Below are positions 17,577 to 26,746 of a stretch of DNA of 64,000 nt, piece after piece. Numbering within the stretch: the stretch's first letter is position 1; each line of letters begins with the position of its first letter. This DNA is from Bacillus sp. SA1-12 (lineage in GTDB: Bacteria > Bacillota > Bacilli > Bacillales > Bacillaceae), in assembly GCF_000981385.1 (NCBI RefSeq), contig NZ_LATZ01000019.1, positions 1 through 64,000 on the forward strand, in the 5' to 3' direction. A program made the translations under genes and the position numbers. The notes beneath the pieces were generated by a model. The model did no database searches, had not been told where the DNA came from, and saw only the letters and a list, made by a program, of their open reading frames with translations.

Positions 17577-19286
17577 TTATTTACTTACCTTTGTTCCTCG
17601 GCCATAAACAAGGTAAAGAACAATACTTGAAATTACCATTAATAGTACAGTGTAGACAAAGGTTAATGCTCTTGTATCCTGTAACGATTCTGGTGATGTA
17701 CTGTTTTGTATCGTAATTCCTAACGGCTGATAAAATGGATGACTTAAAAACATCGATAAATTATATTCATCCAACGTTGCATTGAATGTTAATGCAACTA
17801 ATGCTAAAGCAGAAGGCAAAATAATTGGCAATAACACCTTAAAGAAGGTCCTTATATTGCTTGCTCCTAAATTCTTTGCCGCTTCTTCTAATGAAGTGTC
17901 AATGGAATAAAAGGATGCTTTTAACATTCTTAATACGAAAGGAATCTGAACAATAATATAACTGATTAATAATAAACCTACCGTTCCAGTTAATACTTTA
18001 TTAAACATAACCACATTTGGAATGCTATACGTAATAATCAGACCCATCGCAATTAACACGGAAGGTAACATCCAAGGAATATGAAGAATATATTCGAGTA
18101 TCGCCGTCCATTTATTGTTATACTTCTGAATCAAACGTGCAATATATAGGATCAACCCTACAACAATGATGGCAGTGAGCGCTGAATAAATGATACTCAC
18201 AAGAAACGGTTGGTAAGCACTTGCGTTTGTAAATACAGTAATATAGTTTTCTAATGTAAAACTGTCCCATGTTAATTTACCTGTGGCAATCGCCTTGGAA
18301 TCAGTAAACGAAAATAAAAAGATAAGAACAACTGGTAGTGTATAAAGCACAAATAATACATAGGCCATCATGTGAATCATGACATTGGCAAATTTGTTGT
18401 TGATCTTTTGCTTCACTAAACTTGTTTTTACTTTTGAAACGGACATGTAGTTCCCCTTGGATTCTACTTTTGTCATGACTGCAAGTAGAATCATCGAAGC
18501 TAACCCTAGAAAAATAGCTAATAAGGCGGCTAAATCTCTGGAACTGACGATACCGGAAAACGTTAATATCATCGGTGTGATCGTTTGAAATTCTCCTCCA
18601 ACCACTTGTGGTGCTGCAAATGCCCCTAATCCTCCGATAAACTGCAAAATAGTCAAGGCAAAAATGGTTGGTTTTAGAACGGGAAGAATCACCTTTCTTA
18701 TAATTTGAAAATCAGTTGCCCCCATATTTCTTGCCGCTTCAATCGTTTGAAAGTCTACCTTTTGCAATGCATTTAATAGGAAGATGACATAGTTTGATGT
18801 ACTAGAGAATGTCATGACAAACAAGACGGCCCAAAATCCCTTAAACCAATTTGGGTTCATATCCGGAAAAATAGATAGCAAGAAATTAGTCACGATTCCT
18901 ACATCACCATAAATAAACTTATAGCCTGCAACTAATACGATTCCTCCATAAATTAAGGTTGAATAATAGCCAAACCGTAGAAACTTCATTCCCTTGATTT
19001 CAAAATAACCCATGATAAATACTAGAAACAGACCAACCATATTCACTGTAATAACCAAGGTAATTGCTAAAATAAAGCTGTTCCATAAACTACTCATTGC
19101 ACGTTCAGAACGTATCAACTTTTCAAATGGCTCTAACGTAAAGCCACCATCCTGGAAAAACGTTGTGATTAATAGATTGATATTCGGGTAAATCAGGTAG
19201 GCGATACATAGCCAAGATAATACAACCCCAATAGCAAGGATATACAGATTGTTTTTTAATTTATACTTATTTTGTATTTGCATCAT
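17577..19286 (-). CDS. ABC transporter permease, two fused permease domains
   Basis: 569 residues with about 12 membrane segments, FbpB/ThiP-type organisation. The two cytoplasmic EAA loops are clear: 'EAARNMGATDFQIIRKVILP' (about residue 186) and 'EEAAKNLGASNIRTFFKVLLP' minus its first residue (about 477). The start is ATG 19286 or 19283, both after AAGGTG. The gene stands 8 bases after the ATPase gene, so expression is coupled. Fused double permeases of this type serve iron(III), thiamine, phosphonate and phosphodiester importers. The neighbouring phosphodiesterase points to an organophosphate. Confidence 0.9.
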   Translation of the reverse strand: MMQIQNKYKLKNNLYILAIGVVLSWLCIAYLIYPNINLLITTFFQDGGFTLEPFEKLIRSERAMSSLWNSFILAITLVITVNMVGLFLVFIMGYFEIKGMKFLRFGYYSTLIYGGIVLVAGYKFIYGDVGIVTNFLLSIFPDMNPNWFKGFWAVLFVMTFSSTSNYVIFLLNALQKVDFQTIEAARNMGATDFQIIRKVILPVLKPTIFALTILQFIGGLGAFAAPQVVGGEFQTITPMILTFSGIVSSRDLAALLAIFLGLASMILLAVMTKVESKGNYMSVSKVKTSLVKQKINNKFANVMIHMMAYVLFVLYTLPVVLIFLFSFTDSKAIATGKLTWDSFTLENYITVFTNASAYQPFLVSIIYSALTAIIVVGLILYIARLIQKYNNKWTAILEYILHIPWMLPSVLIAMGLIITYSIPNVVMFNKVLTGTVGLLLISYIIVQIPFVLRMLKASFYSIDTSLEEAAKNLGASNIRTFFKVLLPIILPSALALVALTFNATLDEYNLSMFLSHPFYQPLGITIQNSTSPESLQDTRALTFVYTVLLMVISSIVLYLVYGRGTKVSK

Positions 19287-19294
19287 GTCACCTT

Positions 19295-20308
19295 CTAATA
19301 AGTTAAAATATCAGATGTTTGAAATGCGATTTTTTTTCTACTTCCCACTTCATAATCGTTTGAATTATCTTCCATCTCCATATTTGCGATTCGTTGATCG
19401 CCTAACTCATAAGTGACTTTAGAAGAAATTCCGTGATACTCTTTTTCAACAATTTCTCCTTCTAATATCACATCATATTGTTTGACATCGACATTTTTAG
19501 TTGTAATTTTTCCTGGTCTGATATAGGCTTTTTTCGTCGGATCGATAGCTACATTACATTCATTTTTTATTCGCTGTAAAAATGATGGCTGTAAGAAGTT
19601 GTTGTCGCCGATAAAATTACAGACAAATTCTGTTTTCGATTGATCAAATATTTCCTTTGGTGTTCCAACCTGTTCGATGCTGCCTTTGTTAAATACTGCG
19701 ATTCGGTCAGACATTGTTAATGCTTCTTCCTGATCATGTGTAACATAAATGGACGTGATTCCGAATTGCGACTGTAATTTTTTTAATTCTCTTCTAAGTT
19801 GTTTTCTTAGCTTGGCATCCAAGTTGGATAACGGTTCGTCAAGCACAAGAATTTTTGGTTTTAATACGAGTGCCCTTGCAATGGCAACCCGCTGCTGCTG
19901 GCCACCTGATAAGTCAGATACTTTTTTAAAAAGCTGTTCTTCATTTAAATCTACTTTTCTAGCAATCTCCCTAACTTGTTTATCTACTTCGTCTTTTTTG
20001 TATTTTTTTAATTGAAGTCCAAATGCTAAATTTTCATATACATTCATAGTTGGAAACAGTGCATAGCTCTGAAATACCATACCTATTTCTCGGCGCTCTA
20101 CAGGAATATCGTTTATTCTCACTCTATTCACCAGGATGTCGCCCTTTGTTGGTTTGATAAATCCAACTAAACTCCTAAGCGTCGTTGTTTTCCCACAGCC
20201 TGATGGTCCCAGAAGTGTAAAAAACTCTCCTTCTTTAATTTCAAGATTTAAATTGTGAATAGCTGTGAAATCACCAAATTTAATCTGAATATTTTTGAAT
20301 TCAATCAT
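19295..20308 (-). CDS. ABC transporter ATP-binding protein (PotA/FbpC/UgpC type)
   Basis: 337 residues. Walker A 'GPSGCGKTT' (about residue 34), Q-loop 'MVFQSYALFP', signature 'LSGGQQQRVAIARAL', Walker B 'KILVLDEPLSNLD' and switch His in 'YVTHDQEEAL'. The C-terminal about 90 residues form a TOBE domain ('KAYIRPGKITTKN'), as in importers for spermidine, iron and glycerol-3-phosphate. It is separated from the upstream binding-protein gene by a hairpin (20341-20366). Confidence 0.93.
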   Translation of the reverse strand: MIEFKNIQIKFGDFTAIHNLNLEIKEGEFFTLLGPSGCGKTTTLRSLVGFIKPTKGDILVNRVRINDIPVERREIGMVFQSYALFPTMNVYENLAFGLQLKKYKKDEVDKQVREIARKVDLNEEQLFKKVSDLSGGQQQRVAIARALVLKPKILVLDEPLSNLDAKLRKQLRRELKKLQSQFGITSIYVTHDQEEALTMSDRIAVFNKGSIEQVGTPKEIFDQSKTEFVCNFIGDNNFLQPSFLQRIKNECNVAIDPTKKAYIRPGKITTKNVDVKQYDVILEGEIVEKEYHGISSKVTYELGDQRIANMEMEDNSNDYEVGSRKKIAFQTSDILTY

Positions 20309-20340
20309 CTTATTCCCTCCGCTAGTATTAGAAAAGTGAA

Positions 20341-20366
20341 CCTTGGTTTTTAATCAAAAACCAAGG
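20341..20366 (-). terminator. Intra-operon hairpin between binding protein and ATPase genes
   Basis: CCTTGGTTTTT/AAAAACCAAGG, 11 perfect pairs with a 4-base loop, 19 bases after the binding-protein stop codon. Such a partial terminator or RNA-stabilising stem lets the binding protein be made in excess over the membrane components (known for ABC import operons; its effect here is inferred). Confidence 0.6.
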
Positions 20367-20384
20367 CCAATTAATCTTACATAT

Positions 20385-21440
20385 TTATTGAATTTCTAAG
20401 GTGATTTTTTCAATCCAAGCGTCGATATTTTCAGTAATGAATTCCCAATCCATGTTTTGTTTTTTCACGGATTCATGTAATGCTATTACCTCTGGATTTG
20501 CTGATTTAGCTGCCTCTATATTCGTTGGCATAGAGTTAAATTCTTTTGCCCATTCCGCTTGTACTTCAGCACTTCCAAACCAGTTGATAAATTCTTCAGC
20601 TACTTCTTTTTTCTTCGTTCCTTTCACAATCGCAACTTGTTCTGTAACATACGGAACACCAATTTCAGGTGATACAATACCTGCTTTCACACCATATTCT
20701 TCTTCTCTTTGTTGAATTCCGCTTGAGAACATTTGACCAAATGGAGTAGTTCCATTTGCTAAGTTTGCATAGAAATCAGTACCTTCTGTTGCAGGAGTCC
20801 CATTGTCAAAGAATTTCTTAATTTCTTCCCAGCCTTCATCCGAAATACCAAGTTCACCATTTAGATCCTGGTGACGTACTAAAATACCTGCAATAACAGT
20901 TCTAGTTGTGTCCCCACCTAAACCAGTTGGCACTTCATATAAGCCGTGAAAAGCTTCGTTTTCCCATAATTCTGGCCAGTCAGATGCAGCCGTTTCTTCC
21001 GTGTATAAATCAGAATTATAGATTAATAGAATTGCTTGTTTCACTAATGAATGGTAGTAACCTTCAGGGTCGCTGGTCCCCTCTTCTACTTCGTCTGCCC
21101 AAACAGGGGTGAATGTTTCAAGGACATTTTCATTTTTTAATGCAATATAGTTCATTTCATTTAATCCATAAACAACGTCTGCAATTGGGTTTGCTTTTTC
21201 TGCAATTAATTTATTTCGAATGTCTCCTCCACCTGCTTCCACGATTTCAATTTCAAATCCTTGTTCAGCAGCTTTTTCCTTCAACCAATCTCCACGACCA
21301 TCCGATGCAGAATTTGTATAGACTACTAGAGATTTATTTTTTCCTTCCGTAGCTCCCTTGGAGGATTCTTGATTCCCCCCACAAGCTGTTAAAACCATAC
21401 TAAAAACAAGTGCAACGATTAACAACCACGATTTCTTCAT
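20385..21440 (-). CDS. ABC transporter substrate-binding lipoprotein
   Basis: 351 residues from ATG 21440 after AGAGGAGATCAG; a longer frame to 21479 has no ribosome site. Lipoprotein signal MKKSWLLIVALVFSMVLTAC with the lipobox Cys at residue 20. The mature part is a type-2 periplasmic binding protein of the AfuA/FutA/PhnS class ('SLVVYTNSASDGRGDWLKEK', 'VPTGLGGDTTRTV', 'GTKKKEVAEEFINWFG'). Anchored outside the membrane, it would deliver substrate to the fused permease. First gene of the operon. Confidence 0.9.
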   Translation of the reverse strand: MKKSWLLIVALVFSMVLTACGGNQESSKGATEGKNKSLVVYTNSASDGRGDWLKEKAAEQGFEIEIVEAGGGDIRNKLIAEKANPIADVVYGLNEMNYIALKNENVLETFTPVWADEVEEGTSDPEGYYHSLVKQAILLIYNSDLYTEETAASDWPELWENEAFHGLYEVPTGLGGDTTRTVIAGILVRHQDLNGELGISDEGWEEIKKFFDNGTPATEGTDFYANLANGTTPFGQMFSSGIQQREEEYGVKAGIVSPEIGVPYVTEQVAIVKGTKKKEVAEEFINWFGSAEVQAEWAKEFNSMPTNIEAAKSANPEVIALHESVKKQNMDWEFITENIDAWIEKITLEIQ

Positions 21441-22015
21441 GAAAACTGATCTCCTCTTTTGTTTTTTTGAACGTGTCAATTTTGCCTTTCGTGGTTATTA
21501 TATAAGCTGTTTTTTTTTAGAACAATAGCATTTACAGATTCTTATAAAAATTAATATAGGCTTTACAAATTGAAAAAAATGTTGAAAATAAGCGTAAAAA
21601 ATAGTTTTATTCTTATTATTGGAACGTGTCAAATTAAGAGTTTGCTGTTTTGTAAATATTGTAAAGACCTTTATTTTTCTACCTCTATCCTCTACCGACA
21701 TACTCCAGAATTCTACTCTTAAAAAAGCCCTTATATAAAGGATTGAAGCGCTTTTTGTTAAAATGTCACCATGATTTTAACTCCTCACTAAAAAAATCCA
21801 TCTAAGCCCAATTTTTTTGCCATCTTTTTATAGACTATTCTAGATTTCTATATAATTGGATTGTCTAAAACCATTTAAAGACACCAGTGTCAATTGACAT
21901 ACATAGTAGTATTAAAGTATATACGTAAGCGACAAATAGTCCCCACCTGTTTAAAGGTCGGGACTGAAGTATTATTTAGATAACTTATTAAAAACCATAC
22001 AAGAAACTGGTAAAG
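21441..22015. promoter_or_regulatory. Upstream region of the ABC/GDPD operon
   Basis: About 570 bases without a gene. The 11-base word GAACGTGTCAA occurs twice as a direct repeat, at 21469-21479 and 21622-21632. On the reverse strand the second copy reads TTGACACGTTC and could supply a -35 box, with TAAAAC 17 bases on. A LacI/CcpA-like palindrome AAGCGCTT sits at 21746-21753 (TTGAAGCGCTTTTTG). Confidence 0.4.
21744..21758. promoter_or_regulatory. LacI-family operator or cre-like site
   Basis: TTGAAGCGCTTTTTG has the central CG palindrome typical of LacI/CcpA-family operators (AAGCGCTT, 8 bases perfect). It lies about 300 bases upstream of the lipoprotein start, on the side of the operon controlled by the LacI-type fusion protein. 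Weak by itself. Confidence 0.35.
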
Positions 22016-22510
22016 TTGTTGACCAAAGTAGAAATTAGTCTAAGACATTTCCATTTGTCATATCCAGAATTTGATGAGAACGGTCAAGTTGAATCAACAA
22101 CTACATATAATGATGGATCAATGACTACAGTAGAACCCGAAACTAATCCTTTCCCTGTCCTAGATGATGGTGGCAAGTATGAAGATCCAAGTAGAATTCC
22201 TGTAACTGAGCCGGGATTAAGCTACTCATTAATTGATACTTTTACTGGAAGTTCAAAATACCTTGATACATTAAATGAATGGGTTTACCAATTTGGAGCA
22301 GCCCTTATTCCTGGCTTACTAACTAAGAATGTATGGGCGGGCGCAGCAGGTTCAGCAAGCTGGAACACATTCTTAAAGCCCTCAGCAACAAAGTATTATA
22401 AAACCTGGATCTATGAAACAAGCGACCATTATTATCTCTGTGTTATTATTGAGGAGTTAGGCTTTTTACATTTGTCTATCTTACGTTGTAAATTCATATT
22501 TCCTTACTAA
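22016..22510 (+). pseudogene. Remnant of a small exported protein
   Basis: The forward frame begins at a TTG without signal peptide or ribosome site, and its middle looks like real protein: 'ESTTTYNDGSMTTVEPETNP', 'DPSRIPVTEPGLSYSL', 'WVYQFGAALIPGLLTKNVWAG', 'KTWIYETSDHYYL'. I believe it is related to small secreted Bacillus proteins with an Ala/Gly-rich hydrophobic centre, but I cannot name the family. After about codon 141 the frame turns into low-complexity sequence, suggesting a frameshift, and the signal peptide is lost. Confidence 0.45.
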
Positions 22511-22939
22511 TTACACTTTATAGATGTTTATAAAAAGAAATTAAATTTTTGGACGTTTTTGTTGATTAACAATAAAGATGTTTAAAAAGGATATTCAACT
22601 TATTCCATTAAAGGGCCATGATTGTTGAATAACAAAAGCAAGCATTACATAATTTTTTACATATAATTCCATGTTGATATTTGAATATATGGAGGATATA
22701 TATAGAATGATTAGTGAAAAATTACAAAAGGATGTCATTGTTGTTGGTGAAGGACCAGCTGCTTCTATAAAAAAGATTACAATATTAGAATAGAAATTCA
22801 GTTCTTTTACTCATTAGCGAGTAAAGGGATTTTTTTATGTACAAAAAATCCTCACTAGAAAGTGCAATTCCTATTTGTATTTAGCGATTTTAATACTATT
22901 GCCGAAACGGGAAAAAGTAATACAGAAATGGTGGGTCAG
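22511..22939. other. Gene-poor stretch with a short peptide frame and terminator
   Basis: Forward frame 22707-22793 (28 residues, MISEKLQKDVIVVGEGPAAS...) follows a GGAGG at 22691, 11 bases upstream. It is directly followed by a terminator (22806-22836). The pair could be a small peptide gene or the scar of a larger one (VVGEGPAA resembles a dinucleotide-binding loop). Nothing else is seen. Confidence 0.3.
22806..22836 (+). terminator. Hairpin terminator
   Basis: TTTACTC/GAGTAAA around a 6-base loop, then GGGATTTTTTTA. It follows the short frame ending at 22793. Confidence 0.55.
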
Positions 22940-23297
22940 ATGCTGAATACGAGTATTTATTTTTAGCAAAATATAAGGGATCTTCCCCCCCACTTTCGAT
23001 TAGATCTATTCAAGATTTAGTAGGAAGTATACAAAAGCATTTAATACTGGAAATGTTAACATGTCCCCTCATAAGCTAAGGCACACGTATGCTATGAATC
23101 TAATGGAAGAAACAAAAGATTTATCATTTGTTATGGAGCAATTAGGACATTCATCTGAGATAACTGCTTTACTTTATGTCCATAATAGCCAAGAAAAAGC
23201 TAAAAAATCAGCAGAGGCACTTGGTAAAAGGAGATCAAAACTTAAGATTAAACTTGGAGATAGTAATTTTACTCATTTTAATTATCTGGAAGTATAG
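22940..23297 (+). pseudogene. Tyrosine recombinase remnant, copy 2
   Basis: From 23061 a clean frame reads MSPHKLRHTYAMNLMEETKD..., 'LGHSSEITALLYVHNSQEKA', 'EALGKRRSKLKIK', with the catalytic Arg, His and Tyr. Upstream (22940-23060) 'EYLFLAKYKGSSPPLSIRSI' is recognisable but frame-broken. Copy 4 (61.4-62.4 kb) has the same order, allowing alignment. The missing first Arg box means it is inactive. Confidence 0.85.
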
Positions 23298-23326
23298 AGG
23301 TCAGGGGTTTGAGCCCCCTATGCTCC
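23297..23326 (+). other. tRNA 3'-end-like sequence after recombinase copy 2
   Basis: AGAGGTCAGGGGTTTGAGCC followed by CCCTATGCTCCA looks like a T-arm (AGGGG-TTTGAGC-CCCCT) and acceptor end of a tRNA without its 5' part. The GAGGTCA-GGGTT-GAGCCCCC word also follows recombinase copy 4 at 62435. Probably a core attachment sequence. Confidence 0.5.
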
Positions 23327-23337
23327 ATCTAAAAACG

Positions 23338-23386
23338 AAAGAGGAAAAACCTTACCTTGACATATAAGGTTTTTCCTCTTTTTTTA
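23338..23386 (+). terminator. Strong terminator after the tRNA-like end
   Basis: A 17-pair perfect stem (arms 23338-23354 and 23365-23381, core GAGGAAAAACCTTA/TAAGGTTTTTCCTC) with a 10-base loop and a T7 tail. Suited to terminate a tRNA transcript. Confidence 0.8.
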
Positions 23387-23520
23387 TTTGTTCTTCAAGG
23401 TTACAAACAATCCGCTGAAAGTTAATTTCATCTAAATTTAAAAAATATTTATTGCTTTTACGATGTATTAGAACAAGCATTATTAAAATACTCGTTCTAA
23501 CTTTATTATTTTTCATAGTC

Positions 23521-23766
23521 TTAATTCATGACCAACCCTAATCTTTCATATTGTTCAGGTGGAGCATCATGATCTTTCATTAATCGAATCATATGTTGTT
23601 GCATTTTGCTTTCAACCTCTGTATTTTTTAAAGGAATTTCTTGTTTTGGATCATTTTCTATATCAAACAGAAGATGTGCTAATGAGTCCTTACTTTTGTC
23701 TATGAAACTGAAACCTATTTTCAAAACGGAACAACCTTTAGTGAAATCAAATGGCTCTACTAACAC
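23521..23766 (-). pseudogene. Sulfatase C-terminal fragment
   Basis: 81 residues: 'SLAHLLFDIENDPKQEIPLK' and 'RLMKDHDAPPEQYERLGL'. This is the conserved tail of arylsulfatase-family enzymes (F-D-x-E-N-D-P-x-Q, then D-A-P-x-E-Q-x-x-R-L-G-L). The alkaline-phosphatase-fold domain with the formylglycine Cys/Ser is missing. It may once have belonged to the sugar-utilisation cluster next door. Confidence 0.75.
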
Positions 23767-23848
23767 AATCTGATTATAAAAATATCTTAATTATTTGGTA
23801 ACACGATTACCGTTAATTATGCCTTTGCCTTTCCTATTCGTTAAGTGA

Positions 23849-23983
23849 TTAACCAATTTTCTTATTAAATTTTGCTCGTCCTAAAAGTATATATACTCGA
23901 ATTAGTTTTAATTCGTGAGCCCTTACATCTTCTTCTTTTTCATACTCCCCAACAAATCGGTATTCAATTTTTCCTGATTCCAT
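23849..23983 (-). CDS. Short unrecognised frame, probably a fragment
   Basis: ATG 23983 to TAA 23849, 44 residues (MESGKIEYRFVGEYEKEEDV..., ending LIRVYILLGRAKFNKKIG). The frame stays open upstream (EHIALMESG), so it may be the tail of a longer lost gene. I do not recognise the family. It lies just past the 3' end of the IolT-like gene on the same strand. Confidence 0.3.
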   Translation of the reverse strand: MESGKIEYRFVGEYEKEEDVRAHELKLIRVYILLGRAKFNKKIG

Positions 23984-24033
23984 TAAAGCTATATGTTCCT
24001 TGTTTCTTCTATTTACGTTTTATAACGCTTACA

Positions 24034-25452
24034 TTATTGTGCACGCTTGTTTTGTGGAAAGGAAGATGTAACAGACTTTTTCCCATAATTGCGGAATTGA
24101 TGCTCCAGCTGTTCAAGTGTAAACCCTTTTGTTTCCGGCAGGAATTTAGTTACGAATGTGATCGCTAAAACACCTAGTCCGACGAAAATATAAAATGCTC
24201 CTGATAAACCGAGGTTTTCTAAAAATACTGGAAATAGGAATCCGACAAAGAAATTCGCTATCCATAAGCATAAAACTGTTACTCCCATACCGAAACCGCG
24301 TATTTGCAGTGGGAACATTTCAGACAGCATCAGCCAGGTTACCGGCGAAATAGCTGCTTGCTGGAAAGCAAGGAATGTAACGGTTAAAGAAAGAACAATA
24401 TATGGAAGTACTACTGAACCTTCTAACATGGATGAGAAAATAGCAATCAACAATAAAGAAGTTGTTGTACCAGCAAGTCCAGTGATTAACATTGGACGGC
24501 GCCCGACTTTTCCTAACAGCCAAATCCCGGTCGCTGCGGCCAGCACTGAAATAACCCCGTTAGCTATGTTTCCTACTAGTGCCGCTTCTGTACCAAATCC
24601 AGAGTCTTTCAAGATTTCTGTTCCGTAGTACATAATAGAGTTAACACCAGTGATTTGCTGAACGATACCAATCCCGATTCCGATAAACAGGATACGGCGA
24701 ATCCAAGGTGTAGCAAGGTCTTTAAGTCCTGCTTTCTTCATATCTGCCTCTTCTGCAAATGTAGCTTTGATCTCCGCTAGCTCTGCTATTGCCTCGTCGC
24801 CCTTCCGAATGCGATTCAGCGTGTTAAGCGCCTGGTCGTTTTTCTGTTTCGATACGAGCCAGCGTGGGCTTTCCGGCACACGCATCATACCAATAAACAA
24901 CAGGACTGCCGGTACTGTGGCGATCGCTAACATGTAGCGCCATATCCCATCTACATGTCCCATTGTTGTACCCAGAATAGCGTTAAATACAAAAGCTAAA
25001 AGCTGGCCGCTGACGACCATTAAATCATTGATTGTAACAATACGGCCTCGGCTGTCTGCCGGTGACATTTCTGCTAAATATGCAGGAACTGTAACCGAAG
25101 CACCACCGACGGCCAACCCAAGCACAAAGCGGGAAACAACCATTACGTTAACATCTGGCGCAAGTGTACAGCCTAAAGTACCAGCTAAAAAGATAAATGA
25201 CAACATTAAAATGGTTTTTCTCCGCCCGTATGAATCAGCTAAACGTCCACCAAACAGAGCGCCAATGGCTGCGCCCAGCAGAAGCACACTTGCCACAAGT
25301 CCTTGAGTGTAAGCGGTTAATCCTAACTCTTCCGTCATATATGGAAGTGCTCCGTTGATTACGCCTGTATCATAACCGAAGAGAACTCCACCTAAAGTAG
25401 AGATAACAATGACTTTACGTAAAAAAGATGATGGGGCTGCTTTATTGTACAT
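24034..25452 (-). CDS. Sugar/inositol MFS symporter, IolT-like
   Basis: 472 residues, 12 membrane segments, GAGGTG 9 bases before ATG. Sugar-porter signatures are complete: 'GVLFGYDTGVINGALPYM', 'GGRLADSYGRRKT', 'PESPRWLVSKQ', 'QQITGVNSIMYYGTEI', 'GKVGRRPMLI' and 'FLPETKGFTLEQLE'. The closest relatives I recognise are the Bacillus myo-inositol/H+ symporters IolT and CsbC. An iolE-like remnant immediately upstream supports an inositol or related substrate. Last intact gene of the reverse-strand catabolic cluster. Confidence 0.88.
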   Translation of the reverse strand: MYNKAAPSSFLRKVIVISTLGGVLFGYDTGVINGALPYMTEELGLTAYTQGLVASVLLLGAAIGALFGGRLADSYGRRKTILMLSFIFLAGTLGCTLAPDVNVMVVSRFVLGLAVGGASVTVPAYLAEMSPADSRGRIVTINDLMVVSGQLLAFVFNAILGTTMGHVDGIWRYMLAIATVPAVLLFIGMMRVPESPRWLVSKQKNDQALNTLNRIRKGDEAIAELAEIKATFAEEADMKKAGLKDLATPWIRRILFIGIGIGIVQQITGVNSIMYYGTEILKDSGFGTEAALVGNIANGVISVLAAATGIWLLGKVGRRPMLITGLAGTTTSLLLIAIFSSMLEGSVVLPYIVLSLTVTFLAFQQAAISPVTWLMLSEMFPLQIRGFGMGVTVLCLWIANFFVGFLFPVFLENLGLSGAFYIFVGLGVLAITFVTKFLPETKGFTLEQLEHQFRNYGKKSVTSSFPQNKRAQ

Positions 25453-25503
25453 TTATTTGTGCACCTCTTTTCATATCTCCACGCGTGCAGACAATGATTC
25501 GTC

Positions 25504-25740
25504 TTAGTTTCTCCTAACGATCAATGCATACTCAAGTGGGAGTAACGGGTGGATCCTGTTCTGCTTCGATCACGATCCACCCGTTATATCTATGCTTTTC
25601 CAATACATCAAATGGCTGTCTGAAATCAATGATGCCTTCCCCAGGTACTGTAAACAAGCCAGCTAGAAACGATTCTTTAAAAACTGTCATGTGTATGGAC
25701 GGTAGTCAAGCTAATATACAATTTTCATTCCATATTTTTT
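25504..25740 (-). pseudogene. iolE-like (inosose dehydratase) C-terminal remnant
   Basis: Reverse-strand frames read [19 protein letters not shown], '[20 protein letters not shown]', 'VIEAEQDP', then after a frameshift '[12 protein letters not shown]' and stop at 25504. FTVPG-G-IDF-PIFD-L and VVEAEQDP-A-PLEYA are hallmarks of IolE, which dehydrates 2-keto-myo-inositol. A further break lies near 25710 (LDYRPYT, stop, QFLKNR). The N-terminal two-thirds are gone. Confidence 0.75.
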
Positions 25741-25824
25741 TGCTATGCTTACGGACTTTATAACCGCTACCTGTAACAGGCTTTATAATCGTTTTCGACA
25801 GTTTACTGGTCGTAAGCTTTACAC

Positions 25825-26637
25825 CTAGTTGATCTTGAGGACATGGTATTCAAAGCACTCTTTAACTGCCTTCACAGCCGTAGGTGTATCTGTTTGCGGA
25901 TAAAACTCAAATCCAACTGAGCCGCTATATCCAATTTTATCTAAATGCTTGATAAAATTCTTAAAATTAATCACACCCGTGCCCGGCTCATGACGTCCTG
26001 GTGCATCCGCAATATGAAGATGTCCAATATACGACAGATATTTCTCCGTTGTCTCACAAATTTTACCTTCATTTAAATACATATGATAAGTATCATATAA
26101 AACCTTAATATTCGGAGAACCAACAGCAGCGACCAATTCAACCGATGTCTTCGTCTCAGTCAAGAAGTTGCCACAGTGGTCTTTCTCAATGTTCAAGGCC
26201 TCAAGTACAAATGTAATGCCTGCTTCCTCAGCCCATGGCGCAATGGTTTTAAGCACGTCAAACATTGTGCAAATGCGGGTTTCATATGAATAATCGTCAG
26301 ACAGTTTCTTTGCATACTGTGGCCATTCCTCTAAGGAGTCCGAATGGATAACAAGGATCGGACAGTCAACAATTTTTGCTGCTTCAATCGATTTCTTAAT
26401 ATACTCCAGATAAACTTCTTTAGTTGCCGGATCACACATAGAATAAGGACCATCACCGGACATAGCAGCAAGCTTTAATCCATTTTCATCTAACAGCTTC
26501 TTTAGTTGGGGAAGATCTTTATCCTCCCATCCCCACATTTCAACAAAATCAAAGCCGTCGTTTTTAGCTGCTGCAAAGCGCTCTTCAAATGGAAGTTCAG
26601 AATATATAGACTCGATATGGATATCTCTTTTTAACAT
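25825..26637 (-). CDS. Hydroxypyruvate isomerase-like TIM-barrel protein
   Basis: 270 residues of the AP-endonuclease-2/xylose-isomerase-like fold. Metal-binding positions are present: Glu in 'FVLEALN', Asp/His in 'LYDTYHMYLNEG', His in 'IGHLHIADAPGRHEPGTG', Glu in 'VGFEFYPQ'. The HIADAPGRHEPGTG motif is the signature of the Hyi/OtnI/YgbM group, acting on hydroxypyruvate or 2-oxo-tetronate. In this operon it more likely isomerises an intermediate of polyol or sugar breakdown. Confidence 0.85.
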   Translation of the reverse strand: MLKRDIHIESIYSELPFEERFAAAKNDGFDFVEMWGWEDKDLPQLKKLLDENGLKLAAMSGDGPYSMCDPATKEVYLEYIKKSIEAAKIVDCPILVIHSDSLEEWPQYAKKLSDDYSYETRICTMFDVLKTIAPWAEEAGITFVLEALNIEKDHCGNFLTETKTSVELVAAVGSPNIKVLYDTYHMYLNEGKICETTEKYLSYIGHLHIADAPGRHEPGTGVINFKNFIKHLDKIGYSGSVGFEFYPQTDTPTAVKAVKECFEYHVLKIN

Positions 26638-26746
26638 ATAGATTTCCTCCTAAATTTTAGTTAAGTTTTTAATCAAGTTTGTTTTTAGTGTTATTTGTGC
26701 TAGATTAGATATTGTATAATTTTTTATTTTGGACTTTAAAATCAGT

